From Victivallis lenta (GTDB lineage: Bacteria; Verrucomicrobiota; Lentisphaeria; Victivallales; Victivallaceae): a stretch of DNA of 64,000 nucleotides. Made by a program: the position numbers and the translations under genes. Location of the stretch: the NCBI RefSeq assembly GCF_009695545.1, contig NZ_VUNS01000002.1, forward strand, positions 1-64,000. Reading direction: 5' to 3'. Shown in pieces: positions 1 through 8,752 of the stretch. Each line of letters opens with the position of its first letter. The stretch's first letter is position 1. The notes beneath the pieces were generated by a model, which saw only the letters and a list, made by a program, of their open reading frames with translations, did not search any database and was not told the origin of the DNA.

Positions 1-126
1 GGCTCAACCGCTTTCGAAAGCTACTGGTTCGCTATGAAAAGACAAACGCTTCATATGAGGCATTGCTTCAACTGGCAGCAAGCATCATTGCATTTCGAAA
101 AATTGGGGTTATTTAGGGATAGGCTC
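1..126 (+). mobile_element. Right end of an IS5-type insertion sequence (3' end of transposase gene plus terminal repeat)
   Basis: An open frame enters from the left edge and stops at a TAG at 114-116. Its residues begin LNRFRKLLVRYEKTNASYEA and end in IAFRKIGVI, which matches the conserved C-terminal end of IS5-family DDE transposases (family recognition from memory). About 10 bases after the stop, the outward-reading sequence GAGCCTATCCC on the complementary strand looks like an IS427-group terminal repeat. It is followed by TTA at 127-129, the kind of short target duplication this group makes. The element interrupts a CapD-like gene on the opposite strand. Only the right end is visible, so completeness and copy number are unknown. 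Confidence 0.8.
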
Positions 127-683
127 TTAATCTGTTCGACCCAGAGGGGAATGACCGAACCGCGTGACCCCATGACATTGCCGTAGCGGGTGCAGCAGAT
201 CGTAGTCGGCGCCCCGATTCCGAGCGCCCGTCCCCTGGCGATGGCAACCTTCTCCATCATCGCTTTGGAAATCCCCATGGAGTTGATCGGATAAGCTGCC
301 TTATCCGTCGAAAGCACGACGACGTTGCGCACGCCGTGGGCGATCGCCGACTCCAGAACATTGCTGGTTCCGAGCACATTGGTCTGCACCGCTTCAAGCG
401 GGAAAAACTCGCAGCTCGGCACCTGCTTCAGCGCAGCGGCGCTGAACACGTAATCGACGCCTCCCATCACGCCGTCAACCGCCTGCCGGTCCCGGATATT
501 GCCGATGTAAAATTTGACTTTGGGGTTCTGCAGCTCGTGCCGCATGTCGTCCTGCTTTTTTTCGTCACGCGAAAAAATGCGGATCTCCCTGACCTCGCTG
601 TTGAGAAAACGCCGCAGTACGGCGTTGCCGAAACTGCCGGTGCCGCCGGTAATCAGCAAAACTTTGTCTTTGAATAATGACAT
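51..683 (-). pseudogene. CapD/FlaA1-like UDP-N-acetylglucosamine 4,6-dehydratase, truncated by an IS
   Basis: This is the N-terminal Rossmann half of a short-chain NAD-dependent sugar-nucleotide dehydratase/epimerase of the CapD/FlaA1 family. GGTGSFG at residues 13-19 is the dinucleotide-binding loop. M136-x3-K140 in SMGISKAMMEK replaces the usual YxxxK, as is normal in this family. Homology is intact to VEQIK (residues 182-186), then the frame enters the IS end at position 126 and adds about 24 unrelated residues before a stop. Family members are about 330-340 aa, so roughly the C-terminal 45 percent is lost. The start is an ATG at 683 with an AAGGA about 11 bases upstream. It lay at the 3' end of the polysaccharide operon and would have made a 4-keto-6-deoxy-HexNAc precursor. 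The product is probably inactive. Confidence 0.82.
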
Positions 684-720
684 TGGTTTTCGAATCCTTC
701 TGCTTGTGAAATAATTCCAC

Positions 721-1632
721 TCAATTGACTTTCAAATTCAGATCGCTGCGCATATATTGCTTAAGCTCTCCGGCCGACGGCTTCCGTCCCAGATTCAACT
801 CCAGTTCGTACATTTTAGCGTCGATTAAAAAGCGGTACCAGAACGCCTGAAGCACGGCCCAGATCAGGCCGGGACATCCGTCGAGAAATCCCCCCAGGCA
901 AACATAACGCATAAAAAAATACCCGAATGCCCGCAGGAACGGCGGCAGACGATAATAGCGGCTTTTCTTCCGGTCACGCCCGGCCAGTCCATTCCCGCCG
1001 GCCCCCGGAAACAGACCGCAGCGCCCCCCGACTTCCACCGCCAGTTCCCGGTTGGAATAATTGTTGTGCTTGTCCGTCCACCAGCTGAGCCCGTTCAGAT
1101 TATGGTCCACGAAACGCTGGTTCAAAACAATGGTGCGGCCCGACTTCACCACGCAGCGCTCATCCATCCAGCGCTGTTCCACATACGCCATGCCGCGTCG
1201 CCACAGGCGCAGGATTTTCGGCGGCGCAATCCGTCCGTGACGCATATTCTTCCCCAGAAAGATAACATCCCGCGGCAAATAACATCCGGTAACATCCTGC
1301 GGCATATCCGGGAGCTTCCGCCGGATTTCCGCGATCAGTCCATCCGTAAGATATTCATCGGCATCCATACGCATCACCCACTCTCCCGAACAGGGAAGAT
1401 TCTCCAACGCCCACTGGAACTGCTGCGCCTGGTTGATATATGGATGCTGAACGACATGCGCTCCCTCTGCTTCGGCCAGTTCACAGGTCCGGTCGGAGGA
1501 AAAGCTGTCGACAACGAAAATCTCCCGTGCAATCCTGCCGATATTCCGAATGCACCTGACAATGTGCCGTTCCTCATTGAACGTAAGAATGATTGCCGAA
1601 ACTTGCGGAATCGGAATTGAATGCTGCGTCAT
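721..1632 (-). CDS. Glycosyltransferase family 2
   Basis: A 303-residue GT-A glycosyltransferase likely to transfer a sugar from a nucleotide donor during assembly of the repeat unit at the cytoplasmic face. The N-terminal strand VSAIILTFNE (residues 11-20), the VDSFSSDRT segment and the DAD metal-binding motif at residues 90-92 identify the fold. The middle resembles the LgtF/WaaE-like subgroup (YLPRDVIFLGK, then a WWTDKHNNYSN segment). The frame stays open about 100 codons further upstream into the preceding gene. ATG 1632 is preferred because homology starts there, it lies 57 bases after the preceding stop, and an AAAGGG stretch precedes it. Sugar specificity cannot be read from the sequence. 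Confidence 0.85.
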   Translation of the reverse strand: MTQHSIPIPQVSAIILTFNEERHIVRCIRNIGRIAREIFVVDSFSSDRTCELAEAEGAHVVQHPYINQAQQFQWALENLPCSGEWVMRMDADEYLTDGLIAEIRRKLPDMPQDVTGCYLPRDVIFLGKNMRHGRIAPPKILRLWRRGMAYVEQRWMDERCVVKSGRTIVLNQRFVDHNLNGLSWWTDKHNNYSNRELAVEVGGRCGLFPGAGGNGLAGRDRKKSRYYRLPPFLRAFGYFFMRYVCLGGFLDGCPGLIWAVLQAFWYRFLIDAKMYELELNLGRKPSAGELKQYMRSDLNLKVN

Positions 1633-1688
1633 GTTTTCCCTTTCAACATATCCGCCCGGACCGTCTTCCTTCAACCCGGGGGGAAATC

Positions 1689-2825
1689 TCAATCCACCCT
1701 TATCCATGCAGGTTTTTCCCCGCCATCGACCAGCCAGCGATATGCGGCCGCGGTTCTCCGGCCGATCACGTTCCAGTTGAAATCCTGTTCCATCCAGCGG
1801 CGTCCGGCCTCGCCCATGGCTGCGAGTTCTTCCCGGGGGGTGTCCAGCGCCTCCCGCAGAGCGGGAATCAGCGTTTCCGCCCCGACCGGGACGCACCATC
1901 CGGCATGATGCGCCGGCAGTTCCGTCCACGGCGTGCCGTCGGTGGTGACAACCGGAGTTTTACAGCTCAGAGCTTCGGCCACAGTCATCCCGAAATTCTC
2001 GGTATATGACGGCAGAACATACAGATCCGCTCCGGAATATTCCGCGTTCCGCATATCCCCCCTGGCTTCGCCGTGGAATTCGACCCGCGGCAGACGGGCC
2101 GCCCGGGCCTTCAGACCCGCGGTGTAGGCCGGCTCCCCGGGACCGACGATATGCAGTTCCCAATCCGGATGATCTTCAGCCAGCGCCCGCCATGCCGCCA
2201 AAAGATTTTCGATCCCCTTGACGGGATGCAGCCTGCCCAGGAACAGCAGTTTCCGCCGCACTCCGGAGGTCCGGGGAATCTCCGGCGGCAGATCCACGCC
2301 ATTCGGCAGAATCAACACCGGCTGCTTCAGGCCGAACGCCCGGATTTCACGATACTCTTTTTCACAGGTGGCATGCAGCATATCGGCCCGGAAAAGGTTG
2401 GCATATTGCCCCAGCATCCGGCTGACGCACTTCTTCCACCGCGACCGGTTCAGCGCCCAGGGAGCCAGGCAGCCCCGCGGGCTGATCACCAGCTTGCAGC
2501 GGGTTCCCCGCCGCACGAATTCCGGGTAAATGTTCGGCAGCATCCAAAGGCTGTGATTGTGAATGATATCCGCAGTTTGGCACGCTTCCTGCAGACCACG
2601 CCGCATTTCAGGCGAACGTCCCAGAGCGGGATGCGGGAACCTGTGTCTCGGCCAGGCCTGAACCGCGAAATTCCACTCTTCCCGCGCCGCGGGCAATGGT
2701 GCAAGCGTGTGCAGAGTCAACTTCATGCCGGGAACCGCGGCGACAGCCCCGCAAAGCCGCGGAACCGAGTAGGACGGCCCCGCCGAAACGTTGCCGACAT
2801 ATGGCACAATATTCAGAATTTTCAT
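1689..2825 (-). CDS. Glycosyltransferase family 4 (GT-B)
   Basis: A 378-residue two-domain GT-B transferase. It opens with MKILNIVPYVGNVSAGPSYS, typical of a glycine-containing donor/acceptor loop. The C-terminal domain shows the usual GT4 hallmarks: LLFLGRLHPVKGIENLL, then LPSYTENFGMTVAEALSC with the E-x7-E pair that binds the nucleotide sugar, and PVVTTDGTPW. It acts on cytoplasmic lipid-linked intermediates of the surface polysaccharide. A TTG seven codons upstream (2846) also opens the frame, but ATG 2825 fits the family N-terminus. A 110-base gap separates it from the opine dehydrogenase gene upstream. Sugar specificity is unknown. Confidence 0.87.
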   Translation of the reverse strand: MKILNIVPYVGNVSAGPSYSVPRLCGAVAAVPGMKLTLHTLAPLPAAREEWNFAVQAWPRHRFPHPALGRSPEMRRGLQEACQTADIIHNHSLWMLPNIYPEFVRRGTRCKLVISPRGCLAPWALNRSRWKKCVSRMLGQYANLFRADMLHATCEKEYREIRAFGLKQPVLILPNGVDLPPEIPRTSGVRRKLLFLGRLHPVKGIENLLAAWRALAEDHPDWELHIVGPGEPAYTAGLKARAARLPRVEFHGEARGDMRNAEYSGADLYVLPSYTENFGMTVAEALSCKTPVVTTDGTPWTELPAHHAGWCVPVGAETLIPALREALDTPREELAAMGEAGRRWMEQDFNWNVIGRRTAAAYRWLVDGGEKPAWIRVD

Positions 2826-2957
2826 GATCAGCTGTAAACTTCGCAATTCATATCACATGGAATCGGCGAAAATAAATAATCCTTATTCACCGGGCGGTTC
2901 ATACTCAGCCGCATGCTCCGGTAATCCCGGCCGGAACTCTTTGCCGGAACGGCCATT

Positions 2958-4157
2958 CTATTGTTCTTCGGCGATCACCTGATCGATTGATTCCAAACCG
3001 TACACCGGCGGAATACCGTACGAGAAACCGTTCCTGTCGGCTTCCGGAATCGCAAGCCCTTTTTCCAAAGAGTAGCTTTCGCTGCGAATCGTTTTGGCCC
3101 ATTGCAGAATGATATCAATCATCGGAGTCGGGATGTCCAGCTGATCGGCAAACCATTTGGCAATGCACAGGCCGTAGTTGATATCATCACGGAAAAATCT
3201 ATGGTTTTTATCCAGAGTCCACCGGTTTTTCTCAAATACCACCGGGGGTTTGATGTGATGCAGCGTTTTCGATTCCACAAAAGATTGCCGGATATCGGTA
3301 TTGCATGAGTGATAGCTCAACTTTTCCAATTCAAGATAATTAAGCATATATTGAAAATCACTGCCGGGGAACCGGGCGATGATCCGGTTTCTCACCAGAG
3401 AATATTCATCGTCAAGACGCTGAAGAATGTCTGCGGATTCCTCATCGAAATCCCGGTAAAAATAAGGGATGGCCTCCTCTGAATTCCAGTGATCCCCATA
3501 CCGCCGGAACAATCCGTAACACCGGGCGGGGTGTATGATCTGATTATCCGCCGATAATGTCAGGGAAAGAAAATTCTCCGCCTGTCTCACTGCCCCCCGG
3601 CCAAAATAGCGAAAGCATATATCCTGAAAAAAGCACTCATTCAGCCAGGCGAAATCGGAGCGGGGATATACGGCGGCAACATTGGTCGTCTTCGGCCCAT
3701 AGTTGATGCCGCAATGTCCGTAAGCTTCAATGCGGCAGATCCAGGGCAGCAGCCCGAAAGCAAAATAACCGGTCATTTCCAGCCGGAATTTACGGATGAT
3801 TTCCCGTATCATCCAGTTGACTCCGGCCTGGCCGTAAATGCAGCCGATCCATTGCTTCTTCCGCCTGGAGACATGGGGGGCGATCTGATGCAGCATATTG
3901 CGATACTGGTGGACCGGCAGGCATAAGACAATGATGTCCGCCTCCGGAATCACCGCCGCGGGGTCAGCAGCCGCCCGGGCCAGACGGCCGGTCAAACTCT
4001 GAACCGTGACATTGTCCACATCCCGAACCTGCATGGTCACGGTGGAGCCCCAGCTGTTCGGCCGTTGGGTCAGAAGCGATACTTCATGCCCGCAATGAGA
4101 AAGCATCGGAATCAGTGTATGGGCACTGCTGCCGCCGCCGACAATTGTAATTTTCAT
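2958..4157 (-). CDS. NAD(P)-dependent opine dehydrogenase family protein
   Basis: A 399-residue protein of the octopine/nopaline dehydrogenase family. The dinucleotide-binding loop is GGGSSAHT (residues 7-14), followed by a strand-helix pattern typical of a Rossmann domain. The C-terminal half is all-helical, as in opine dehydrogenases, with conserved-looking HS (SYHSCNTD) and DDINYG segments. Family enzymes reductively condense an amino acid with a 2-keto acid to give an N-(carboxyalkyl) amino acid. It sits four bases after a CapK/PaaK-type adenylating enzyme gene inside the glycosyltransferase operon. This suggests that an opine-like acid is made for attachment to the polymer (inference). 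The substrate is unknown. A reductase acting on a sugar-linked keto group is the alternative. Confidence 0.75.
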   Translation of the reverse strand: MKITIVGGGSSAHTLIPMLSHCGHEVSLLTQRPNSWGSTVTMQVRDVDNVTVQSLTGRLARAAADPAAVIPEADIIVLCLPVHQYRNMLHQIAPHVSRRKKQWIGCIYGQAGVNWMIREIIRKFRLEMTGYFAFGLLPWICRIEAYGHCGINYGPKTTNVAAVYPRSDFAWLNECFFQDICFRYFGRGAVRQAENFLSLTLSADNQIIHPARCYGLFRRYGDHWNSEEAIPYFYRDFDEESADILQRLDDEYSLVRNRIIARFPGSDFQYMLNYLELEKLSYHSCNTDIRQSFVESKTLHHIKPPVVFEKNRWTLDKNHRFFRDDINYGLCIAKWFADQLDIPTPMIDIILQWAKTIRSESYSLEKGLAIPEADRNGFSYGIPPVYGLESIDQVIAEEQ

Positions 4158-4161
4158 CCTT

Positions 4162-5508
4162 TCATCTCCCCGACTGATGGTCTATTTGCGAAATCACGAA
4201 CAATCGTTTCCCGTTTTTCGTCAGGGGAATCCGAGTCACATATTCAATGTCGGTCTGAAGCGTGCCTCCGCTGACGTCATGGATATATGCAGATATCTTT
4301 CGGACGACATCTTCCGGAAGCTTCTCCCGGCAGGGAACAACCAGCAGCTTCAGATGTTCCAGATCAGTCTGAATGAACTGATAGCTGCGTATCCATTCCG
4401 ACAGGTTGTATACCGCCGATGTGATCGCAAACGCCTGCAGCGTCCCGCCGGACGACAGTTTCAGGCATTCGGTCATGCGTCCCAGAACCATGTTCAGCCG
4501 GCGGAACGGCAGCGCATGGCCCTGATCCCCGCCCAGGCGAATGCGGTCGCCGTTCTTATAACGGATAAACGGAAAGGCGAAGCTGTCAAGATTGGTGATT
4601 ACCGCTTCTTCGTCGCCGCCCGTCGATTCGGCGACGATATGGTCTTCGTTGAGCAGCAGGTTGCCGTCGGTATCCGGCTGGGCGATCATTCCAAATTCAA
4701 CTGAACCGTAATTCTCATATACCGGGACCCGGAACACCTCTTCAAACAGTTCCCGCTGTTCCGGATAGAGTTTCTCCGATTCCGAAACCACCGCGCGAAG
4801 CGAGGGGAACAGGCTGCGCGCGTCCCTGCCCGACTCTTTCACCCACCGCGCAATCTCCGCAATGGAGGCGGCATAACCGTGAAAATATACCGGGTTGTAA
4901 CGGCGGATGTTTTCCACTGTACGGGCCAGGTGTTCGGGAGAAACCGTAAGAAAATGAGCATCCACCAGCAGACAGCGGTTGATCATGCTCCAGAGTTTGC
5001 GGCGGCACCGGGCCACGGGCGGCAGCTGTGCCGTCTCGTCAATCCCTTTGACCCAGACCCGCTTGTCTCCCGGACGGATTCCGGCCCGTGCCAGCCCCCG
5101 CCAAAACGTTGCGTAGGTGTAAGTGCGTTCCTTCGGGTCGGAATAGAAACAGAACGGCTCCCCGGTACTTCCGCTGGTATGGCAGCATTCAAGCCTGCTC
5201 CGGTCATATTCATCCGAGATAAATTCCGCTTCGTGCGAGCGAAAGGCCGCCTTGTCCAGAACGGGAAACTGTTCCAGGGACAATGCATCGATATCCCAGT
5301 GATGCTCCTGTGCATAGTTCCGGTAAAACGGCACATGAAGCACCGCATAACGCAGCAGCTTCTGCAATTTCCGCTGCTGAAGCCGTTCGAGCTCCCCGCG
5401 CGTCATATGTTCCACCGCCATGCATCGCCGCCAATCCCGGCAGATATGCGGATGGGTCAACAACTCCTTCAAAAAAAACAATTTAGCAGAACATTGCAAA
5501 AAATACAT
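4162..5508 (-). CDS. CapK/PaaK-type adenylate-forming enzyme
   Basis: A 448-residue member of the phenylacetate-CoA ligase (PaaK)/CapK branch of the acyl-adenylating superfamily. The ATP-binding P-loop-like motif is TSGSTGEP (residues 111-118). ENYGSVEFG corresponds to the acyl-adenylate motif, and TKNGKR near the C-terminus supplies the expected lysine. CapK homologues are common in capsule clusters and are thought to activate a carboxylic acid with ATP, but their exact role is poorly defined. Here the gene ends 4 bases before the opine dehydrogenase start, so the two are surely co-expressed. A reasonable inference is that it activates the opine or another acid for transfer to a sugar amine or hydroxyl. 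Confidence 0.8.
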   Translation of the reverse strand: MYFLQCSAKLFFLKELLTHPHICRDWRRCMAVEHMTRGELERLQQRKLQKLLRYAVLHVPFYRNYAQEHHWDIDALSLEQFPVLDKAAFRSHEAEFISDEYDRSRLECCHTSGSTGEPFCFYSDPKERTYTYATFWRGLARAGIRPGDKRVWVKGIDETAQLPPVARCRRKLWSMINRCLLVDAHFLTVSPEHLARTVENIRRYNPVYFHGYAASIAEIARWVKESGRDARSLFPSLRAVVSESEKLYPEQRELFEEVFRVPVYENYGSVEFGMIAQPDTDGNLLLNEDHIVAESTGGDEEAVITNLDSFAFPFIRYKNGDRIRLGGDQGHALPFRRLNMVLGRMTECLKLSSGGTLQAFAITSAVYNLSEWIRSYQFIQTDLEHLKLLVVPCREKLPEDVVRKISAYIHDVSGGTLQTDIEYVTRIPLTKNGKRLFVISQIDHQSGR

Positions 5509-5529
5509 CGTTTCCGATTCTCCATGACA

Positions 5530-6783
5530 TCATTGACGCAATTGTAAATCCCAATACCATACCTCTCCCCGCAGCAGCGAAAGACACACCCGGAATTTCA
5601 TCTTTTCCTCCGCCGGAGAGAAGACAAGCTGCTGCGAATAACGAGCCGTCCCTTCCTTCGGAATCGTAAAGCTCGGGAAGAGGCGATACCCGATATATTG
5701 ATCCTTTTCGTCGTAGAGATATATGCCGGGCTGAAATTCGGAACCGGCAACTCCGCGGTAGGAAAATTGCAGAAGTCCCCGTTTTCCGCAGGGAAAACTC
5801 TCCTGCGTGCTGATCAGAATCGGGGAAACGCTTTTCATCCGGATTTCGGCTTGTTCCGATGCCTTGTCCCCCGGCAGCCATTCCACCTCGGCCCCGCTGT
5901 CCGGCGCATAGCCGCCATGCGCGAAATTCGCTCCCCAGCCGAGGGGAAGCTTCAGATTTTTTCTCCGGAAAAATGTCAATTCCCCGGGAGGAGTGCCAAA
6001 GGAGGCGGCAAGGAACTCCGGCAATTCACAGGCCTGCTCCGTCCAGATGTTCTTCTCTTCCAGACCGTCGTTCTCCGGCGGCCGGGAATCGGAAGCGGAG
6101 CAGCGCCAAACAGTACACTGCTCTTTTTTCCGAATATTCTTATAGCTGCTGAAAATCCGTCTGCATTCCACGGGGCCGAAACGCCGAACCGGCGAATCCC
6201 TGCCGGCGGGCTCATCGAGGATCAGGTAGACTGCGTCATAAAAGGGAAGATAGTTTTCCGCCGTCATCCCCATCTGCTCCCCGGTGCTGTTTACCGGCTG
6301 CCGGATGCTTTCCACTCCGGCATAATACCCGAATTGCGCCATTCGCTTATTGTAAACCAGGAGCACGGCATTCGGATTTCCCGCTGCGTCCCGTGCGACG
6401 GCCTGTCCGCAGCGTATCGGGAAGTCCCCATACGGATTGATATGCAGGACTTGCCCGACACACCCCAGAAACAATGCGGCGCCGAGCAGATGCGGCAGCC
6501 GCTTTCTCCATTTTGTTTCCGGAAGGAGGCGGGGAAACGCGGTTTCCGACTGCATCATCAGAAAAACGGAAAAGAAAATCATGGGGAGAATCAGCAATAC
6601 GGCATAGCGATGACTGCCGATATATCGAATCCGCCACAACAGCATCCCCGCAAAAAAGAGCGCGCCCCAGAACCACAGGCGATATTTTCTGCGGTACATG
6701 GCCAATACAACCAAACCCGCCAGCGAAGCATAGAAAAAAGGCTCAAATCCGCTTTTGATGACTGGTGTAAAATGCACGATCAT
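5530..6783 (-). CDS. Membrane glycosyltransferase (GT39-like), C-terminal part
   Basis: A 417-residue protein that starts with several hydrophobic helices (SLAGLVVLAMYRR, FWGALFFAGMLL, YAVLLILPMIFFSVF, LLGAALFLGCVG) and continues into a soluble, probably periplasmic domain. YIGSHRYAVLLILP resembles the middle of PMT/ArnT-like transferases that use polyprenyl-phosphate sugars. It lacks the catalytic N-terminal loop, which is encoded by the preceding gene (ATGA overlap at 6780-6783). The last 170 residues (after QCTVWRC) look like a beta-rich carbohydrate-binding-type domain. Either a two-gene enzyme or one gene broken by a frameshift. I cannot tell which from sequence alone. Confidence 0.6.
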   Translation of the reverse strand: MIVHFTPVIKSGFEPFFYASLAGLVVLAMYRRKYRLWFWGALFFAGMLLWRIRYIGSHRYAVLLILPMIFFSVFLMMQSETAFPRLLPETKWRKRLPHLLGAALFLGCVGQVLHINPYGDFPIRCGQAVARDAAGNPNAVLLVYNKRMAQFGYYAGVESIRQPVNSTGEQMGMTAENYLPFYDAVYLILDEPAGRDSPVRRFGPVECRRIFSSYKNIRKKEQCTVWRCSASDSRPPENDGLEEKNIWTEQACELPEFLAASFGTPPGELTFFRRKNLKLPLGWGANFAHGGYAPDSGAEVEWLPGDKASEQAEIRMKSVSPILISTQESFPCGKRGLLQFSYRGVAGSEFQPGIYLYDEKDQYIGYRLFPSFTIPKEGTARYSQQLVFSPAEEKMKFRVCLSLLRGEVWYWDLQLRQ

Positions 6784-7547
6784 ATCCGGAAAACCGCCTG
6801 AACCTTCCCTGTGATATAATTCAAAAAATCACCGGCGGACAAATCCAGCAGACAGAAGAAAAGGATTCCTCCGAAAACGCATCCGAGAAAATAAAACGAC
6901 AGATTTTTCAACGCTTCCCGCAATGAACAGCATTTCAGGAAACAGGCACAACCGATTCCCGCGCAAAACAATATCACCAATTCCAACGCCTCATAACGGC
7001 ATAATGTTCCGGCCGCCGTCAATATGCCGGCCCCTCCCCACAGCCACGCAGCTCTCCTGCCGCAGGCCATCGCCGCGCACAGAATCGCAAGCAGACAAAA
7101 CAGCAGATATAATGATTCCCGCTGCAGCTCATATGAAACCGCCACCAGCGTCGGATGAACGGCGGCCAGTACTCCGCACCATACGGCCCACTTGTTTTTC
7201 ATCCCGAACGCTCTGGCGATTGCCCAGATAATTACCGGAATCACCGCCCCGGCAATGATATTGGTCAGGGCTCCCGCCGTTTCGACTTTCCAGCCCCATG
7301 CGGCATACTGCCCCAGCAGCCGGATGAAAAGCGGGGAAATATAAAAAAGCTCCGGACGGTTTTCCGGCAGAACGCCATCCGCCAATTGGCGGGCGGCCTG
7401 CAAATATAAAATCCCGTCCCGCGAGATGACCGGGTCCCAGACGTAGGAGAAATAACGCACCAGAAAGGAAAAAAGCACGAGAAACGCTCCGAAGTACCAG
7501 AGCGATATCTTCCGGCCCGTACCGTCGCCGCAAAAATCGATCCGCAT
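6780..7547 (-). CDS. Membrane glycosyltransferase (GT39/ArnT-like), N-terminal part
   Basis: About 255 residues. The first hydrophobic helix (ISLWYFGAFLVLFSFLVRY) leads into a periplasmic loop with RDGILYLQAARQL, equivalent to the DE/D-containing first loop of PMT-type transferases; here the acidic residue is the D of SRDG. Further helices follow, including NIIAGAVIPVIIWAIARA and LYLLFCLLAILCAAMACG. QRESLY and CRYEALEL are typical of the family. It stops abruptly after about seven helices at a TGA that overlaps the start of the next gene. ATG 7547 overlaps the capA stop by one base; a GTG at 7550 is an alternative. The enzyme would add a sugar from a lipid carrier on the periplasmic side. Confidence 0.65.
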   Translation of the reverse strand: MRIDFCGDGTGRKISLWYFGAFLVLFSFLVRYFSYVWDPVISRDGILYLQAARQLADGVLPENRPELFYISPLFIRLLGQYAAWGWKVETAGALTNIIAGAVIPVIIWAIARAFGMKNKWAVWCGVLAAVHPTLVAVSYELQRESLYLLFCLLAILCAAMACGRRAAWLWGGAGILTAAGTLCRYEALELVILFCAGIGCACFLKCCSLREALKNLSFYFLGCVFGGILFFCLLDLSAGDFLNYITGKVQAVFRI

Positions 7548-8752
7548 CACAACAGCTCTACCATAATGCGTGCCGCATCCTCCGCGGTGCGGGCTGTCCG
7601 CAGATCCGGATATTCGCCGATTTGAACGCCCAACGCCACGGCAACCGCGCGGCTGTGACTCTCACACTGGAAGAAGTTGAATGGAATCCGGGCGCGGTTC
7701 CGCGTGCGCCGGCTGCAAAGCTTGCGGCCGCTGACGACAGCCCAGGCATCCGCCAGCAGCTCCACGGCATAACGAATCCGGTTGCGCAGCGTCAGCCGGA
7801 CCGGCTGTGCCGCAGGCAGACGCAGCGGAATGCCATACAGACGGTCGAAGTGCCGCAGCACCCCTTCCTGAAAATAGCCGATCACCGCATCTTCGTCCCG
7901 CAGCGCTCTGGCGCAAATGGCCAGATACTCCTGACGTTCCGCCTGTTCCTCCGGCGTGCATTCCCGAATCAGAATCGTTTGCGGACCGGATTTTTCCACC
8001 CGGGTCAGAAATGTTCTCCACTGCAATTTCTTCCCCGAAAAATCCACTGCCGCCGCCACAGACCAGCAATATGGTTCCACATTTCCCCAGCAGGCCGGGT
8101 CGACAACGAAATTCCCCATTCCGTAAAAGATCACTCCTTCGCCATATTGCTCCCAGCCCTGCGGGACATGGGCGTGGTGACCGTGAATCACCGACGCGCC
8201 TTCGTCGATCAGCCGATGATAGAATAGCCGCAACTCCGGATCCGGAAACGGCGAACTCTCCAGGGCGGCATGGCAGGATACGACAACAAAATCGGCCCGT
8301 TTCCGCGCAGCCCTGACCGCATCGAAGACCCATCCCCCGAGCGCCGCAACGCCCGGCCTGCCGCCGTAACTGACGCCGAACTGATGTTCACAGCATCCGA
8401 TCACCGCAATTTCCCGGCCGGATTCCTGAAGAAACATCGGCATTCGCGCCGCCTCCCGCGTCTCCCCCGCGCCGCAGCAGGGGATTCCCCGCGCCGAGAG
8501 CATCGCCAGGGTCGCCCGCATTCCCTCCGGGCCGTAATCCATCATATGATTATTGGCCAGATTGAATGCGAACTCCCGCCGTTCATTACCCAGGGTAACG
8601 TTGTAAAGGTTGGGACCTGCCTTCGGACTCGGCCGGAATCTTTCCGGCGCGTCTCCCAGCACCGGAGCCTCCAGATTGCACAATACCGTGCCGGAAGGAA
8701 GCCGCCAGTCAACCCGGCAGCCTTTCGGAATATAATCGCCGGCCAGAATCAT
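7547..8752 (-). CDS. CapA family (PGA_cap) metallophosphoesterase-like protein
   Basis: A 401-residue CapA/PgsA-like protein with the calcineurin-like fold. LAGDYIP near the start, NLEAP, NLANNHMMDYG and HGHHAHVPQG are the expected metal-ligand motifs (D, N, H, H-x-H). CapA homologues occur in poly-gamma-glutamate and other capsule systems, where their enzymatic role is still uncertain. Unlike PgsA it has no visible N-terminal membrane anchor or signal peptide, so it may act in the cytoplasm. It overlaps both neighbours by only a few bases (ATGA at 8749-8752), which implies translational coupling inside the glycosyltransferase operon. Confidence 0.82.
   Translation of the reverse strand: MILAGDYIPKGCRVDWRLPSGTVLCNLEAPVLGDAPERFRPSPKAGPNLYNVTLGNERREFAFNLANNHMMDYGPEGMRATLAMLSARGIPCCGAGETREAARMPMFLQESGREIAVIGCCEHQFGVSYGGRPGVAALGGWVFDAVRAARKRADFVVVSCHAALESSPFPDPELRLFYHRLIDEGASVIHGHHAHVPQGWEQYGEGVIFYGMGNFVVDPACWGNVEPYCWSVAAAVDFSGKKLQWRTFLTRVEKSGPQTILIRECTPEEQAERQEYLAICARALRDEDAVIGYFQEGVLRHFDRLYGIPLRLPAAQPVRLTLRNRIRYAVELLADAWAVVSGRKLCSRRTRNRARIPFNFFQCESHSRAVAVALGVQIGEYPDLRTARTAEDAARIMVELL

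Noticed and set aside
1633-1929. N-terminal extension of the GT2 gene by 99 codons
   Set aside because: The extension overlaps the preceding GT4 gene, is Gly/Arg-rich and lacks GT2 features; homology starts at ATG 1632.
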